From: Leucobacter rhizosphaerae
Lineage (GTDB): Bacteria; Actinomycetota; Actinomycetes; Actinomycetales; Microbacteriaceae
Assembly (NCBI RefSeq): GCF_022919175.1
Contig: NZ_CP095043.1
Span: 3,038,001-3,102,000, forward strand
Length of the DNA stretch: 64,000 nt
Reading direction: 5' to 3'
Under the pieces are notes generated by a model. The model did not search any database. It was given only the letters and a program-made list of their open reading frames with translations, and was not told the DNA's origin. Positions 1 to 8,067 of this stretch are shown here, piece after piece; within the stretch, counting starts at the first letter, position 1; each line of letters starts with the position of its first letter. The position numbers were made by a program, and so were the translations under genes.

Positions 1-589
1 CGAGGATCCCCTCGGGGGCGAGCTCGTGACCGAGACACTTCACCAGGCTGATCAGGCCCGCCTTCGACGCCGCATAAGCGGAGGCGTTGGGCCAGCCGGT
101 CACGCCCCACTCGCTCACGATCACGATGATCCGACCGCCGCGGCCCTGCTCCCGCATGACACGCACCGCCTCCTGCACCAGCGCGAAGGTGCCGACCAGG
201 TTGACGTCGACGACGCGCCACCACTCCTCCGGATCCGCGTCGACGAGCGGGGACATCGACATGGCCGCGTGATTGGCCACGACAACGTCGAGGGCGCCGT
301 GGATCTCGGCGGCCGTGCGCACGAGCGCGCGGCAGGCCTCCGGGGTGCTGAGATCCTGGACGACCCCGATCGCTCCCGTCGACTCCTCGAGCCTCCGGAG
401 TCGCTCGTCTGAGGTGCGGGCGTGGGCCAGCACCTGCGCACCCGCGGTGCGGAGGACCGTGGTCTCGGCGACCCCAAGCCCTCCCGTCGCGCCGGTGACG
501 AGGGCGGTGAGCCCGTCGAGCCCGTCGAGCCCGTTGCGCCCGTCGAGCCCGTTGCGCCCGTCGAAATCGTGAGAGGAATGCTGTGCCAT
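1..589 (-). CDS. SDR family oxidoreductase (3' part outside window)
   Basis: NAD(P)-dependent short-chain dehydrogenase/reductase; about 196 residues are visible and the C-terminus lies beyond the window edge. The Rossmann nucleotide-binding motif TGATGGLG is near residue 33 and the catalytic motif appears as SAYAASKAGL near residue 175; the substrate cannot be read from this. The ATG shares one base with the TGA of the upstream dehydrogenase, so the two are translationally coupled in an operon behind the APC permease. Odd feature: residues 10-27 are a low-complexity stretch of repeated GLDGRN/GLDG units encoded by a short tandem DNA repeat, absent from ordinary SDRs. A start inside the repeat tail cannot be excluded, but there is no better start codon. 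Confidence 0.85.
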   Translation of the reverse strand, partial: MAQHSSHDFDGRNGLDGRNGLDGLDGLTALVTGATGGLGVAETTVLRTAGAQVLAHARTSDERLRRLEESTGAIGVVQDLSTPEACRALVRTAAEIHGALDVVVANHAAMSMSPLVDADPEEWWRVVDVNLVGTFALVQEAVRVMREQGRGGRIIVIVSEWGVTGWPNASAYAASKAGLISLVKCLGHELAPEGIL

Positions 590-1311
590 CAGATCACCGC
601 CCCTGAGTTGGGATTGAGGACTTCGCCCGTCATGAATCCGCCGGAACGCACGAGGAAGTCGACGCAGAGCGCGACCTCCTCCGGTTCCGCGAGCGCGCGC
701 GTCGGCAGCGTGCGCAGGTACCCGGGTTCCCGCCAGGGGGAATCCTGGGCCAGCATGGGGGTGTTCGTGGGACCGGGCGCGACCGCGTTGACCCGCACGC
801 CGGCGTCGGCGACCTCGGCGGCGAGGCTGCGCACCGCGCCGAGCACGGCGCCCTTCGCCGCGGCGTAGTGAGAATCCCTGGCGCCCCCGCCCACGGCGAG
901 TTCGCTCGCGATCGCCACGATGGATCCCTGCCCGCGAGCCAGCATGCCCGGGAGCACCGCCTGGCTGGCAGCAAAGAATCCGCCGAGGTGCACCCGGAGC
1001 ATCGTGCGCAGATCCTCGTCCGACACGTCGGTGAACGGCACGCTGCGGTAGTGGCCGGCGGTGCTCACGAGGGCGTCGATGGGCCCGAACTCGGCGATGA
1101 TCCCGTCGATCGCGGACCGCACGGCACGCTGATCCGCGACATCGAGCACCTCGGACCGGTGGCAGTCCTGCGCTGCCGCCCGGTCGAGCCCCACGACGGT
1201 CATGCCGCCGGTCGCGAGCCGTCGCGCGATGGCGCTCCCCATGCCTCCGGCGGCCCCCGTGACGATCGCGACGGGTCCGCCGGCGGGGCCGGTCGTGCGC
1301 TCCGTGCTCAT
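589..1311 (-). CDS. SDR family oxidoreductase
   Basis: Complete classical short-chain dehydrogenase of 240 residues. Visible motifs are TGAAGGMGSA for cofactor binding near residue 20, and SHYAAAKGAV carrying the catalytic Tyr and Lys near residue 147; the C-terminal GEVLNPNSGAVI replaces the usual GxxxxVDGG. The start ATG overlaps the stop of the APC permease by 4 bp (ATGA) and its own stop overlaps the next SDR start, so permease and two dehydrogenases form one coupled unit. Two consecutive dehydrogenases next to an amino-acid-type permease suggest uptake and oxidation of an amino acid, amine or hydroxy compound. That role is inference from context only. Confidence 0.88.
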   Translation of the reverse strand: MSTERTTGPAGGPVAIVTGAAGGMGSAIARRLATGGMTVVGLDRAAAQDCHRSEVLDVADQRAVRSAIDGIIAEFGPIDALVSTAGHYRSVPFTDVSDEDLRTMLRVHLGGFFAASQAVLPGMLARGQGSIVAIASELAVGGGARDSHYAAAKGAVLGAVRSLAAEVADAGVRVNAVAPGPTNTPMLAQDSPWREPGYLRTLPTRALAEPEEVALCVDFLVRSGGFMTGEVLNPNSGAVI

Positions 1312-2780
1312 CGCTCGGCTCCGTCCGACACGGGCAGGAGGATCGCACTCGAGTCGACCGGGACGATCCGGCGGCGTACCCGAGCGTAGATGAGCGCGCC
1401 GATGACGGTCAGCGCGGCCGCCCCGACGATGACCGACCAGTCCAGCCACGCGTTGCCGTTGAGCTCGCGCGGCCACGCGATGTTCACGAGTTCGAACACC
1501 ACCCAGACCAGCGCGGCGACGGCGACCACCGGGGTCCACCGGCCGATCGAGAAGGGGCCCGGGCGCCAGGCCCGTCGGAGCACCGTTGCGGCGAATGCGA
1601 CAACCGGGAAGAGGAAGCTCAGGTAGAACCCGCCCGACGTGAAGTTGACCATCATCGTGTACAGATTCTCGGCGACGTTGCTCAGCAGGAAGAGCGCGGT
1701 GCCGATCACGGTCGTGATGAGGATCGGTCCGACCGGTTGCCGCTGCACCCGGCTGAGCTTCGTGAGAGCGGTGGAGAAGGGGAGCGCGCCATCGCGGGCC
1801 TTCGCCCAGATGAGGCGGGAGGCCGAGGTCTGGAGCGCGAGGAAGCTCGCGATGAAACCGATGGCGAACAGCGCCTGCAGGGGCAGCGCGATCCCGGCGC
1901 CCAGCTGAGCGGTGAGGACCGCGTACACCGGGTCGACATCGTACCCGGGGAGCTCGCTGGCGTTCTCCGGCGTCGCGAGGATGATCGCGAGGCTCGAGAA
2001 CATCACCACCACCGCGATGAAGCTGATCGAGAAGAGCACGGCCTTCGGCAGGTTCTTGCGCGGTTCGTGCACCTCCTCGGCGATCGATCCGGCGCTCTCG
2101 AACCCGACGAAGGAGAAGCCGATGAAGACCATCGCCAGCAGGAACGGGCCGCCGACCGCGAAGTACCCCTCGGCCGCGTCGAGGCTCGCACCGCCGTCGA
2201 AGAGCACCGACAGGTCGTGCTCGCGGTGCGCGATCAGCAGCCACACACCCAGCCCGATCGATCCGACGACCTCCGCGATGATGCTCGCGAACATGAACCC
2301 CTTGAGGATCCCGCGACCCGCGAGGTTGATGAGGGTGCCGAGGGCGAGCACGACGAACGCGATGAGCGCGACCTGCGTGCCGCTCGGCTCGTGGATGCCG
2401 AGGATGTTGGCGATGAAGCCGGCGGCGCCGAGCGCGACGGTCGCCATGGCGATCGTGAGCGTCCAGATGTAGAACCACCCCGCGAACCAGCCGTAACCCG
2501 CACCGAGCATACGATTCGACCACTGGTAGATCGATCCCTCGAGCGGCCAGCGGGACACGAGCATGGCGAAGACCAGTGCGACGAGGAGCTGCCCGCCGAA
2601 GACGATGAGGAAGCCCCACCAGAACGACGGGCCGGCCGCGGTGATGGCGAGGCCGAAGATGCCGTAGAGCGCCACGATCGGTGAGATGAAGGCGAAGGAG
2701 AACGCGAAGGCCGACCCGAAGGAGAACTCGCGTTTCAGGGTCTGCGCCGACGAGGGCGCCTCGGTGGGGAGTGAGGTCAC
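1308..2780 (-). CDS. APC superfamily amino acid permease
   Basis: Integral membrane permease of 490 residues with about 12 hydrophobic segments, a typical length for the amino acid-polyamine-organocation superfamily. The N-terminus shows FSFGSAFAFSFAFISPI, followed by the first helix with GIFGLAITAAGPSFWWGF, and later EGSIYQWSNRMLGAGYGWFAGW, all characteristic of this superfamily. The GTG start was chosen because AAAGGAG lies 6 bases upstream. It is the first gene of a leftward operon with two SDR genes and is divergent from a PucR-type regulator, which probably controls it. Substrate unknown; amino acid or amine uptake is the family expectation. Confidence 0.9.
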   Translation of the reverse strand: MTSLPTEAPSSAQTLKREFSFGSAFAFSFAFISPIVALYGIFGLAITAAGPSFWWGFLIVFGGQLLVALVFAMLVSRWPLEGSIYQWSNRMLGAGYGWFAGWFYIWTLTIAMATVALGAAGFIANILGIHEPSGTQVALIAFVVLALGTLINLAGRGILKGFMFASIIAEVVGSIGLGVWLLIAHREHDLSVLFDGGASLDAAEGYFAVGGPFLLAMVFIGFSFVGFESAGSIAEEVHEPRKNLPKAVLFSISFIAVVVMFSSLAIILATPENASELPGYDVDPVYAVLTAQLGAGIALPLQALFAIGFIASFLALQTSASRLIWAKARDGALPFSTALTKLSRVQRQPVGPILITTVIGTALFLLSNVAENLYTMMVNFTSGGFYLSFLFPVVAFAATVLRRAWRPGPFSIGRWTPVVAVAALVWVVFELVNIAWPRELNGNAWLDWSVIVGAAALTVIGALIYARVRRRIVPVDSSAILLPVSDGAER

Positions 2781-2893
2781 GATGGTCTCCTTTGGCCAGA
2801 TCGAGCGTGCTCCCGCAATTATTCACTCGTCCATTCGAAATCGGGAGAATCGAGGTGTTTTCTCCAGACTTCGCGATGGTGGTTGTGTGAAGC

Positions 2894-2899
2894 TACAAT
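2894..2899 (+). promoter_or_regulatory. -10 element of leaderless pucR-type gene
   Basis: TACAAT ends 7 bases before the ATG at 2907. There is no Shine-Dalgarno sequence between them, so transcription probably starts at the start codon. No convincing -35 is visible. Confidence 0.6.
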
Positions 2900-2906
2900 T
2901 CGGGAC

Positions 2907-4223
2907 ATGGAGATCGCACGCTCGGACCGTGACGTTCTGGTCACGCTCGCCGACCTCATGGCCGATGCGTCACTGGAACTCGAACCGGCGTATGTCCCCG
3001 CGGACGCGGGGCGACGGCCGGTCTCGTGGGTCCACGCGACCGAGCAGATCGACCCCCGGCCGCACCTCCGAGCCCACGAGCTCGTGTGCACCCTGGGGAG
3101 TGCGCTCGTCGGGCCGGGGACCGCCGAGCAGTTCGCGTCGGCGGTCGCGGCAGCCGGCGTGACCGGGATCGCGCTGGGGCTCGGCGAGGTCCACCTCCAG
3201 CCGCCGCGCGAACTGGTCGACGCGTGCCGCGCGCACGAGGTGCCCCTCGTGGTCGTGCCGCACGGCGTGCCGTTTCTCACAGTCAACGATGCGGTACTGA
3301 AGCGACGGAGCGAGTTGGAGGGTGAAGCGAGGCGGAAGGAGACGGCGCTGATCTCGGAGCTGTTGGAACTGGCGCGAAACGGTGCCGCCGAGGCGGAATT
3401 GCGCCGACGCGCCTCGGCGACGCTCGAGGTGCCGGAGGCGCCGGGTCCGTCTCGAGAATTCCGGGAGCAGCTCGACAGTCTGCTCGAGTTCTCGCGCCGG
3501 GAGCGCGAGCGGGACTCCGCGGATCGGCTCGCGCAGCTCGGGCAGCTGATCGACCTGATCGCCAGCGGGCTGGCGCACCCCGCCGCGATCCTCCCCGAGG
3601 TGGAATCGCGGGGCCTCGACCGGTCGCGGCTGCGGGTGAGCTGCTGGCCGCGGGGGAGCGAGGGCGCCCTCGCCGTGCACTGGCCGGAAGCCATCGTCGG
3701 GATCTCGGCGCTGGGGACCGTGATGGTCTCGGGCCCGACGCCCGTCGCCGCATTCCGCACGCCGGGATTCGTCTGCGGGTACAGCGCCGTCGTCGATCTC
3801 CTGGATCTCCGGCGGGCGCTGAGCGAGGCGCGGTCGGCGGTGAAGCTCGCGCGGAGCCGCGGTGGGGTGGCTGGGCCGGAGCAACTGGTGTCGCTCGAGG
3901 CGCTCCTGGAGCAGCAGTCGAGCGAGCAGCTGGCGCCGTTCATCGAGCAACTGCTCGCCCCGATCCTGCAAGCGGATGACGAGGGGCGCGGCGACCTGGT
4001 CTCCACACTCACCGCCTTCATCGAGTGCGACCGGCACCTCCAAGAGACCGCCGCGCGCCTCTATGTGCACGTCAACACCGTGCGGCACCGCCTCGGGCGC
4101 GTGCACGAACTCAGTGGACGCGACCCGCTGACCCTCGCCGGGCTCACGGACCTGCGCATTGCGCTGTGGGCCGCGGAGCGGCGTCGGGCCATCGGGCACC
4201 GTCTCATTCGGCCGCTGGCGTGA
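2907..4223 (+). CDS. PucR family transcriptional regulator
   Basis: Cytoplasmic transcription factor of 438 residues. The N-terminal part has the PucR sensory-domain look (HATEQIDPRPHLRAHELVCTLG, with a second conserved block around GVTGIALGLGEVH). The C-terminus ends in a helix-turn-helix of the PucR/CdaR type: LQETAARLYVHVNTVRHRLG followed by GLTDLRIALWAA. An in-frame TTG lies upstream at 2883, but the ATG is preferred because a -10 hexamer sits 7 bases ahead of it. The gene is divergent from the APC permease operon, its most likely target. Its 3' end overlaps the convergent rmuC gene by 20 bp. Confidence 0.85.
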   Translation: MEIARSDRDVLVTLADLMADASLELEPAYVPADAGRRPVSWVHATEQIDPRPHLRAHELVCTLGSALVGPGTAEQFASAVAAAGVTGIALGLGEVHLQPPRELVDACRAHEVPLVVVPHGVPFLTVNDAVLKRRSELEGEARRKETALISELLELARNGAAEAELRRRASATLEVPEAPGPSREFREQLDSLLEFSRRERERDSADRLAQLGQLIDLIASGLAHPAAILPEVESRGLDRSRLRVSCWPRGSEGALAVHWPEAIVGISALGTVMVSGPTPVAAFRTPGFVCGYSAVVDLLDLRRALSEARSAVKLARSRGGVAGPEQLVSLEALLEQQSSEQLAPFIEQLLAPILQADDEGRGDLVSTLTAFIECDRHLQETAARLYVHVNTVRHRLGRVHELSGRDPLTLAGLTDLRIALWAAERRRAIGHRLIRPLA

Positions 4224-5523
4224 CACCGCGCGGATCGTCCTCCACCGCGACCTGCAGCTCGGGGGCCACGAGCGGGCGCACCGCGTCGTCGAGCTGGGTC
4301 GGTTCGGTGCCGATCCGCTCGCCGTTCAGCGCGCCGATCTTGCGGGCCGTCGGCAGCACCTGCCGTTCGAGCGATCCCACGAACGCGTTGTAGTCCTGCA
4401 CCCCTCGGCTCAGCGTGCGGCCGAGCTTGTCGAGGTGCCCCGCCGTGCGTCCGAGGCGGGCGTGCAGCTCGCGACTGAGGTCGAACAGCGTGCGGGCCTC
4501 GGCGGTGAGCGATTCCTGCCGCCAGCTGTGCGCCACCGACTTCAGAATCGCCCAGAGACTCACCGGGGAGGCAAGGGCCACCCGGCGCTCGAACGCGTAC
4601 TCGAGCAGGAGCGGATCCGTGTCGAGAGCACTCGAGAGGAGCGCCTCACTCGGCACGAAGGCGATGACGAACTCGGGGGAGTCGGGGAGGGCGGCAGAGT
4701 AGTCGCGTGTGCTGAGCGCGACGATGTGCTCGCGCAGCGCCTTGGCGTGTTTGCCGAGCAGCACGGCCCGGCGGGCGTCGGCTGCCGCGTCGTCGGCCTC
4801 GCTCGAGCGCGGAGCGTTGCCGAGATGCTGCGCCTCGAGATAGGCATCGAACGGCACCTTCGCGTCGATGGCGATCGACTTGCCGCCGGGGAGATGCACG
4901 ACCATGTCGGGGCGGAGCGCTCCCCGCTCGGACGCGAGGTGCTGCTGCACCTCGAAATCCACCCGCTCGAGCATGCCCGCGGCCTCGATGATGCGGCGCA
5001 GCTGCGTTTCGCCCCAGAGCCCCCGCGTGTTGTTCGAGCGGAGCGCCGCGGCGAGCCCCTCGGCCGTGCCGCGCAGCTTCTCCTCGGCGCGGGCCGCCTG
5101 GCGCAGCTGCTCCGTGAGTTCGCCGTGCTGGGCGGCCCGCTGCTGCTCCATCGTGGCGACCGTGCCCTCGAGCTTGCCGAGGGTCTCGCGGAGCGGAGCC
5201 AGCTGCTGCAGCACCCGCTGCTCCTCCCGGTCGAGCGCGGAGCGCTGCTGTGCGTGCACGTGCGCGTCGTGCAAGCGCTCTTCGAGCCCCTGCACCCGCG
5301 TCTCGGCGGCCGCGAGCTCTTCTCGGAGGAGGCGCGCGCCCGCCTCGGCGTCGAGTCGCGCCTGCTGCACGGCGAGGCCGCGATCCCGCTCCGCCGCGGC
5401 CGCGGCCTCGGTGAGCTGCTGCGCGGCGGCTCGGCCGCGCACGGCGACGCCGACGAAGGCCCCGGCCGCAGCGGCGAGTAGAGCGGTCACAGCGACGAGG
5501 AGAAACGTGAGGAGCGCGGTCAT
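4204..5523 (-). CDS. rmuC: DNA recombination protein RmuC
   Basis: RmuC-family protein of 439 residues, thought to limit recombination at inverted repeats. It has one N-terminal membrane helix (residues 3-28), a long coiled coil rich in Ala, Glu, Arg and Gln (about 35-160), then the conserved RmuC domain with GLWGETQLRRIIEAAGM, DFEVQQHLASERGALRPDMVVHL and the IDAKVPFDAYLEA motif, which resembles a restriction-endonuclease-like fold. Length is normal for the family. The ATG follows GGGAG. It lies 55 bp downstream of an exonuclease gene on the same strand and is probably co-transcribed with it. Confidence 0.93.
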   Translation of the reverse strand: MTALLTFLLVAVTALLAAAAGAFVGVAVRGRAAAQQLTEAAAAAERDRGLAVQQARLDAEAGARLLREELAAAETRVQGLEERLHDAHVHAQQRSALDREEQRVLQQLAPLRETLGKLEGTVATMEQQRAAQHGELTEQLRQAARAEEKLRGTAEGLAAALRSNNTRGLWGETQLRRIIEAAGMLERVDFEVQQHLASERGALRPDMVVHLPGGKSIAIDAKVPFDAYLEAQHLGNAPRSSEADDAAADARRAVLLGKHAKALREHIVALSTRDYSAALPDSPEFVIAFVPSEALLSSALDTDPLLLEYAFERRVALASPVSLWAILKSVAHSWRQESLTAEARTLFDLSRELHARLGRTAGHLDKLGRTLSRGVQDYNAFVGSLERQVLPTARKIGALNGERIGTEPTQLDDAVRPLVAPELQVAVEDDPRGVTPAAE

Positions 5524-5578
5524 GGCTGCATGCTCCCACGGGCCTCGGACAATGCGGGGAGTTTCGACGCGAGTGGCG

Positions 5579-6163
5579 TCAGAGCTTCAGCGGGATCGCC
5601 TTCAGCTGCTGCACTCGGAGGCCCGTCTTCTTCGCGAGGGTGAGCACGTCTCCCACCTCGTGGCGGCGGGCCGCATCGCTGATGATCGCGGCGCAGGCCT
5701 CCGCGTCGGCGAGCGCGTCGTGGTGGGCGAAGGCCCCGAAGCCCGCTGCTTCGGCCGACAGCGGGAGACGGTGCGACGGGATGTCGTAGGTCTTGCGCGA
5801 GACCTGCACGCTGCAGAGGTACTTCAAGCGGGGGGTGGGGGTGATGGTCTCCGCGCATGCCGCGCGAATGACCCCCATGTCGAAGCTGGCGTTGTGGGCG
5901 ATCGCGACGTCGTCGCCGATGAAAGCGGTGAGGTCGGCGAGCTGCTCCTCCCACCGGAGCGCATCGACCACCATGCTCGGGGTGATGCCGTGGATCTTGA
6001 TGTTGAACGGCAGGAACTGCGCGTGCCCCTCGGGCGGATGGATCAGCCAGGAGGTGCGCTCGACCACCGTGCCGTCGCGGACGCGCACCAGCCCGACCGA
6101 GCAGGCGGAGGACGGGTGGCTGTTCGCGGTCTCGAAATCGAGCGCGGTGAAATCTACGGGCAC
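5579..6163 (-). CDS. DEDD-type 3'-5' exonuclease (DnaQ/RNase T fold)
   Basis: Predicted exonuclease of 194 residues. The ExoI motif is DFTALDFETANSH near the N-terminus, the middle motif is IAHNASFDMGVI near residue 95, and the ExoIII region is FAHHDALADAEACA near residue 150, giving the DEDDh residues. This type is common as a stand-alone protein in Actinobacteria. I placed the start at the GTG that gives MPVDFTALDFETA; an upstream ATG at 6181 would add six residues but has poorer spacing. A CAGGAT/AGGA element just upstream may act as ribosome site or as the -10 of a leaderless message. It precedes rmuC, suggesting a DNA-repair pair. Confidence 0.85.
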   Translation of the reverse strand: MPVDFTALDFETANSHPSSACSVGLVRVRDGTVVERTSWLIHPPEGHAQFLPFNIKIHGITPSMVVDALRWEEQLADLTAFIGDDVAIAHNASFDMGVIRAACAETITPTPRLKYLCSVQVSRKTYDIPSHRLPLSAEAAGFGAFAHHDALADAEACAAIISDAARRHEVGDVLTLAKKTGLRVQQLKAIPLKL

Positions 6164-6266
6164 GCTTCGATCCTGGCACACGCCACTGACGTTGACGCCG
6201 ACAGGCCCGATCCCACGCGGCGGTGCACCGGCTCAGCGACGCACGTGCTCAGCGCTGCAATACTCC

Positions 6267-6295
6267 AGCGGCTCAGCGGCTCAGCGGCTCAGCGG
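6267..6295. repeat. 8-bp tandem repeat (agcggctc x3.6)
   Basis: Three perfect copies plus five bases of a fourth. The repeat contains the stop codon of the small protein gene encoded on the minus strand and extends past it. Confidence 0.8.
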
Positions 6296-6405
6296 TTCTC
6301 GTCATCGAGGCGGCGCTGCTCGGCGGCCTCCAGGCGATCCTTCTCCTTCTGGGCGCGCTCGCGCTCTTCGCGGATCTTCTCGTGTACGGCATCGTTGTCA
6401 GTCAT
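6289..6405 (-). CDS. Small charged coiled-coil protein, 38 residues
   Basis: Unrecognised small protein with an almost continuous charged amphipathic helix: it begins MTDNDAVHEKIREERERAQK and ends RRLDDENR, with 24 of 38 residues charged. No membrane segment or cysteine is present. Support for it being real comes from a -10 hexamer TAGGAT located exactly 6 bases before the ATG, the same leaderless layout as many other genes here, and from strong bias toward G/C at third positions. It stands alone between the exonuclease and a DUF1761 gene. Its last codon and stop lie in an 8-bp tandem repeat, so the C-terminus may vary between strains. Function unknown. Confidence 0.65.
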   Translation of the reverse strand: MTDNDAVHEKIREERERAQKEKDRLEAAEQRRLDDENR

Positions 6406-6411
6406 GCGGCG

Positions 6412-6417
6412 ATCCTA
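6412..6417 (-). promoter_or_regulatory. -10 element of leaderless small-protein gene
   Basis: TAGGAT on the minus strand, 6 bases before the ATG at 6405. No ribosome-binding site fits between. Confidence 0.6.
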
Positions 6418-6530
6418 TCCCCGGAGTCGACGCGGGCGACAGGGGGAATCCGCTCGGATGTCCCGTGCCGGTGGCATGATGTTCACATCGCGCGGCGCAA
6501 AGGTGCGCAGCGGAGGCAGAGGAGACACTC

Positions 6531-6959
6531 ATGATTCCCGACATCAACTACTGGGCCGTCATCGTCGCAACACTCTCGACCATGGTCGTCGGATCGATCT
6601 GGTACACCCCGAAGGTGTTCGGGAACCGCTGGATGGCACTCGCGAAGGTGACGCCGGGGGACGACCCCAAGGCCGCCGTGCGGCCGATCCTCATCACACT
6701 GGTCGTCAGCTTCATCTCCGCGTGGGTGCTGGCGGGGGCGAGCTGGATCGCCTTCGACTTCTACGGCGGATCCTTTCTCGTGGCGGCGGTGTTCACGGGG
6801 CTGATCCTGTGGGCCGGCTTCACCGCGGCGCGCTTCATCACCCACGACGCCTTCGAGGGGCGCCCGGCCGCGCTCACGGTCATGAACGTCGCGCACGAAC
6901 TCGTCACGGTGCTCGTCATGTCGGTGATCCTCGGCGTCTGGCCGCCCGCGATCGGATAG
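6531..6959 (+). CDS. DUF1761 family membrane protein
   Basis: Small integral membrane protein of 142 residues with four predicted helices. The start MIPDINYWAVIVATLSTMVVGSIWY followed by PKVFGNRWM is the signature of the DUF1761 family, whose function is unknown. The ATG is preceded by GGAGGCAGAGGAGA, a good ribosome site, so this gene is leadered unlike its neighbours. It ends 19 bp before ychF, which has its own -10 element; co-transcription is possible but not needed. Confidence 0.88.
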   Translation: MIPDINYWAVIVATLSTMVVGSIWYTPKVFGNRWMALAKVTPGDDPKAAVRPILITLVVSFISAWVLAGASWIAFDFYGGSFLVAAVFTGLILWAGFTAARFITHDAFEGRPAALTVMNVAHELVTVLVMSVILGVWPPAIG

Positions 6960-6964
6960 ACGCG

Positions 6965-6970
6965 TAGACT
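6965..6970 (+). promoter_or_regulatory. -10 element upstream of ychF
   Basis: TAGACT ends 8 bases before the GTG start at 6979, compatible with a leaderless or nearly leaderless transcript. Confidence 0.45.
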
Positions 6971-6978
6971 GATCCCTC

Positions 6979-8052
6979 GTGGCTCTTACTATCGGAATCG
7001 TCGGTCTCCCGAACGTCGGCAAGTCGACCCTCTTCAACGCGCTGACGCGCAATCAGGTGCTCGCCGCGAACTACCCGTTCGCGACGATCGAGCCGAACGT
7101 CGGCGTCGTGAACCTGCCGGATCCGCGGCTCGAGAAGCTCGCCGAGATCTTCGGCTCGGAGCGGATCCTCCCGGCGCCCGTGAGCTTCGTCGACATCGCG
7201 GGCATCGTGCGCGGTGCGAGCGAGGGCGAGGGGCTCGGCAACCAGTTCCTCGCGAACATCCGCGAGGCGGACGCGATCACCCAGGTCGTGCGCGGCTTCA
7301 CCGATCCCGACGTGATCCACGTCGACGGCGACGTGAACCCGGCGAGCGACATGGAGACGATCAACACCGAGCTGATCCTCGCCGACCTGCAGACCCTCGA
7401 GAAGGCGCTGCCGCGCTTCGAGAAGGAGCTCAAGTCGAAGAAGATCGACGCGAAGGTAGTGGAGACCGCGCAGGCCGCCCAGAAGGTGCTCAACGAGGGC
7501 ACGCTGCTCTCGACCGCCGGGCTCGACCTGGAGCCGATCCGCGAGCTCGGACTGCTCACGGCGAAGCCGTTCCTCTACGTCTTCAACGTCGACGAGGGGG
7601 TGCTGGGCGATCAGGCGCGCCTCGACGCGCTCGCCGAGCTCGTCGCTCCCGCGAAGGCGATCTTCCTGGACGCGAAGCTCGAGAGCGAGCTGATCGAGCT
7701 CGACGACGAGGACGCGGCCGAGCTGCTCGCGTCGATCGGGCAGGAGGAGAGCGGGCTGGATCAGCTCGCCCGTGTCGGCTTCGACACCCTCGGACTGCAG
7801 ACCTACCTGACCGCCGGGCCCAAAGAGACGCGCGCCTGGACGATCAAGAAGGGCTCGACGGCGCCGCAGGCGGCCGGCGCGATCCACACGGACTTCGAGA
7901 AGGGGTTCATCAAGGGCGAGATCATCTCCTTCGATGACCTCGTGGAGACCGGCTCGGTCGCCGAGGCCCGCGCGAAGGGCAAGGCGCGCATGGAGGGCAA
8001 GGACTACGTGATGCAGGACGGCGACGTCTGCGAGTGGCGCTTCAACGTCTGA
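6979..8052 (+). CDS. ychF: Redox-regulated ATPase YchF
   Basis: Obg-related P-loop ATPase of 357 residues. The P-loop is GLPNVGKSTLFNAL (residues 7-20), switch II region is FVDIAGIVRGASEGEGLGN, and the nucleotide-base motif is the NxxE form (FNVDEG) that makes YchF proteins prefer ATP over GTP. The C-terminal TGS domain ends with the typical AEARAKGKARMEGKDYVMQDGD region and a terminal CEWRFNV. Length equals that of E. coli YchF. YchF associates with ribosomes and affects stress responses. The GTG start follows a -10 hexamer rather than a Shine-Dalgarno site. The next gene begins 15 bp after its stop and is probably in the same transcript. Confidence 0.95.
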   Translation: MALTIGIVGLPNVGKSTLFNALTRNQVLAANYPFATIEPNVGVVNLPDPRLEKLAEIFGSERILPAPVSFVDIAGIVRGASEGEGLGNQFLANIREADAITQVVRGFTDPDVIHVDGDVNPASDMETINTELILADLQTLEKALPRFEKELKSKKIDAKVVETAQAAQKVLNEGTLLSTAGLDLEPIRELGLLTAKPFLYVFNVDEGVLGDQARLDALAELVAPAKAIFLDAKLESELIELDDEDAAELLASIGQEESGLDQLARVGFDTLGLQTYLTAGPKETRAWTIKKGSTAPQAAGAIHTDFEKGFIKGEIISFDDLVETGSVAEARAKGKARMEGKDYVMQDGDVCEWRFNV

Positions 8053-8067
8053 CCGAACGGGGGCCGC

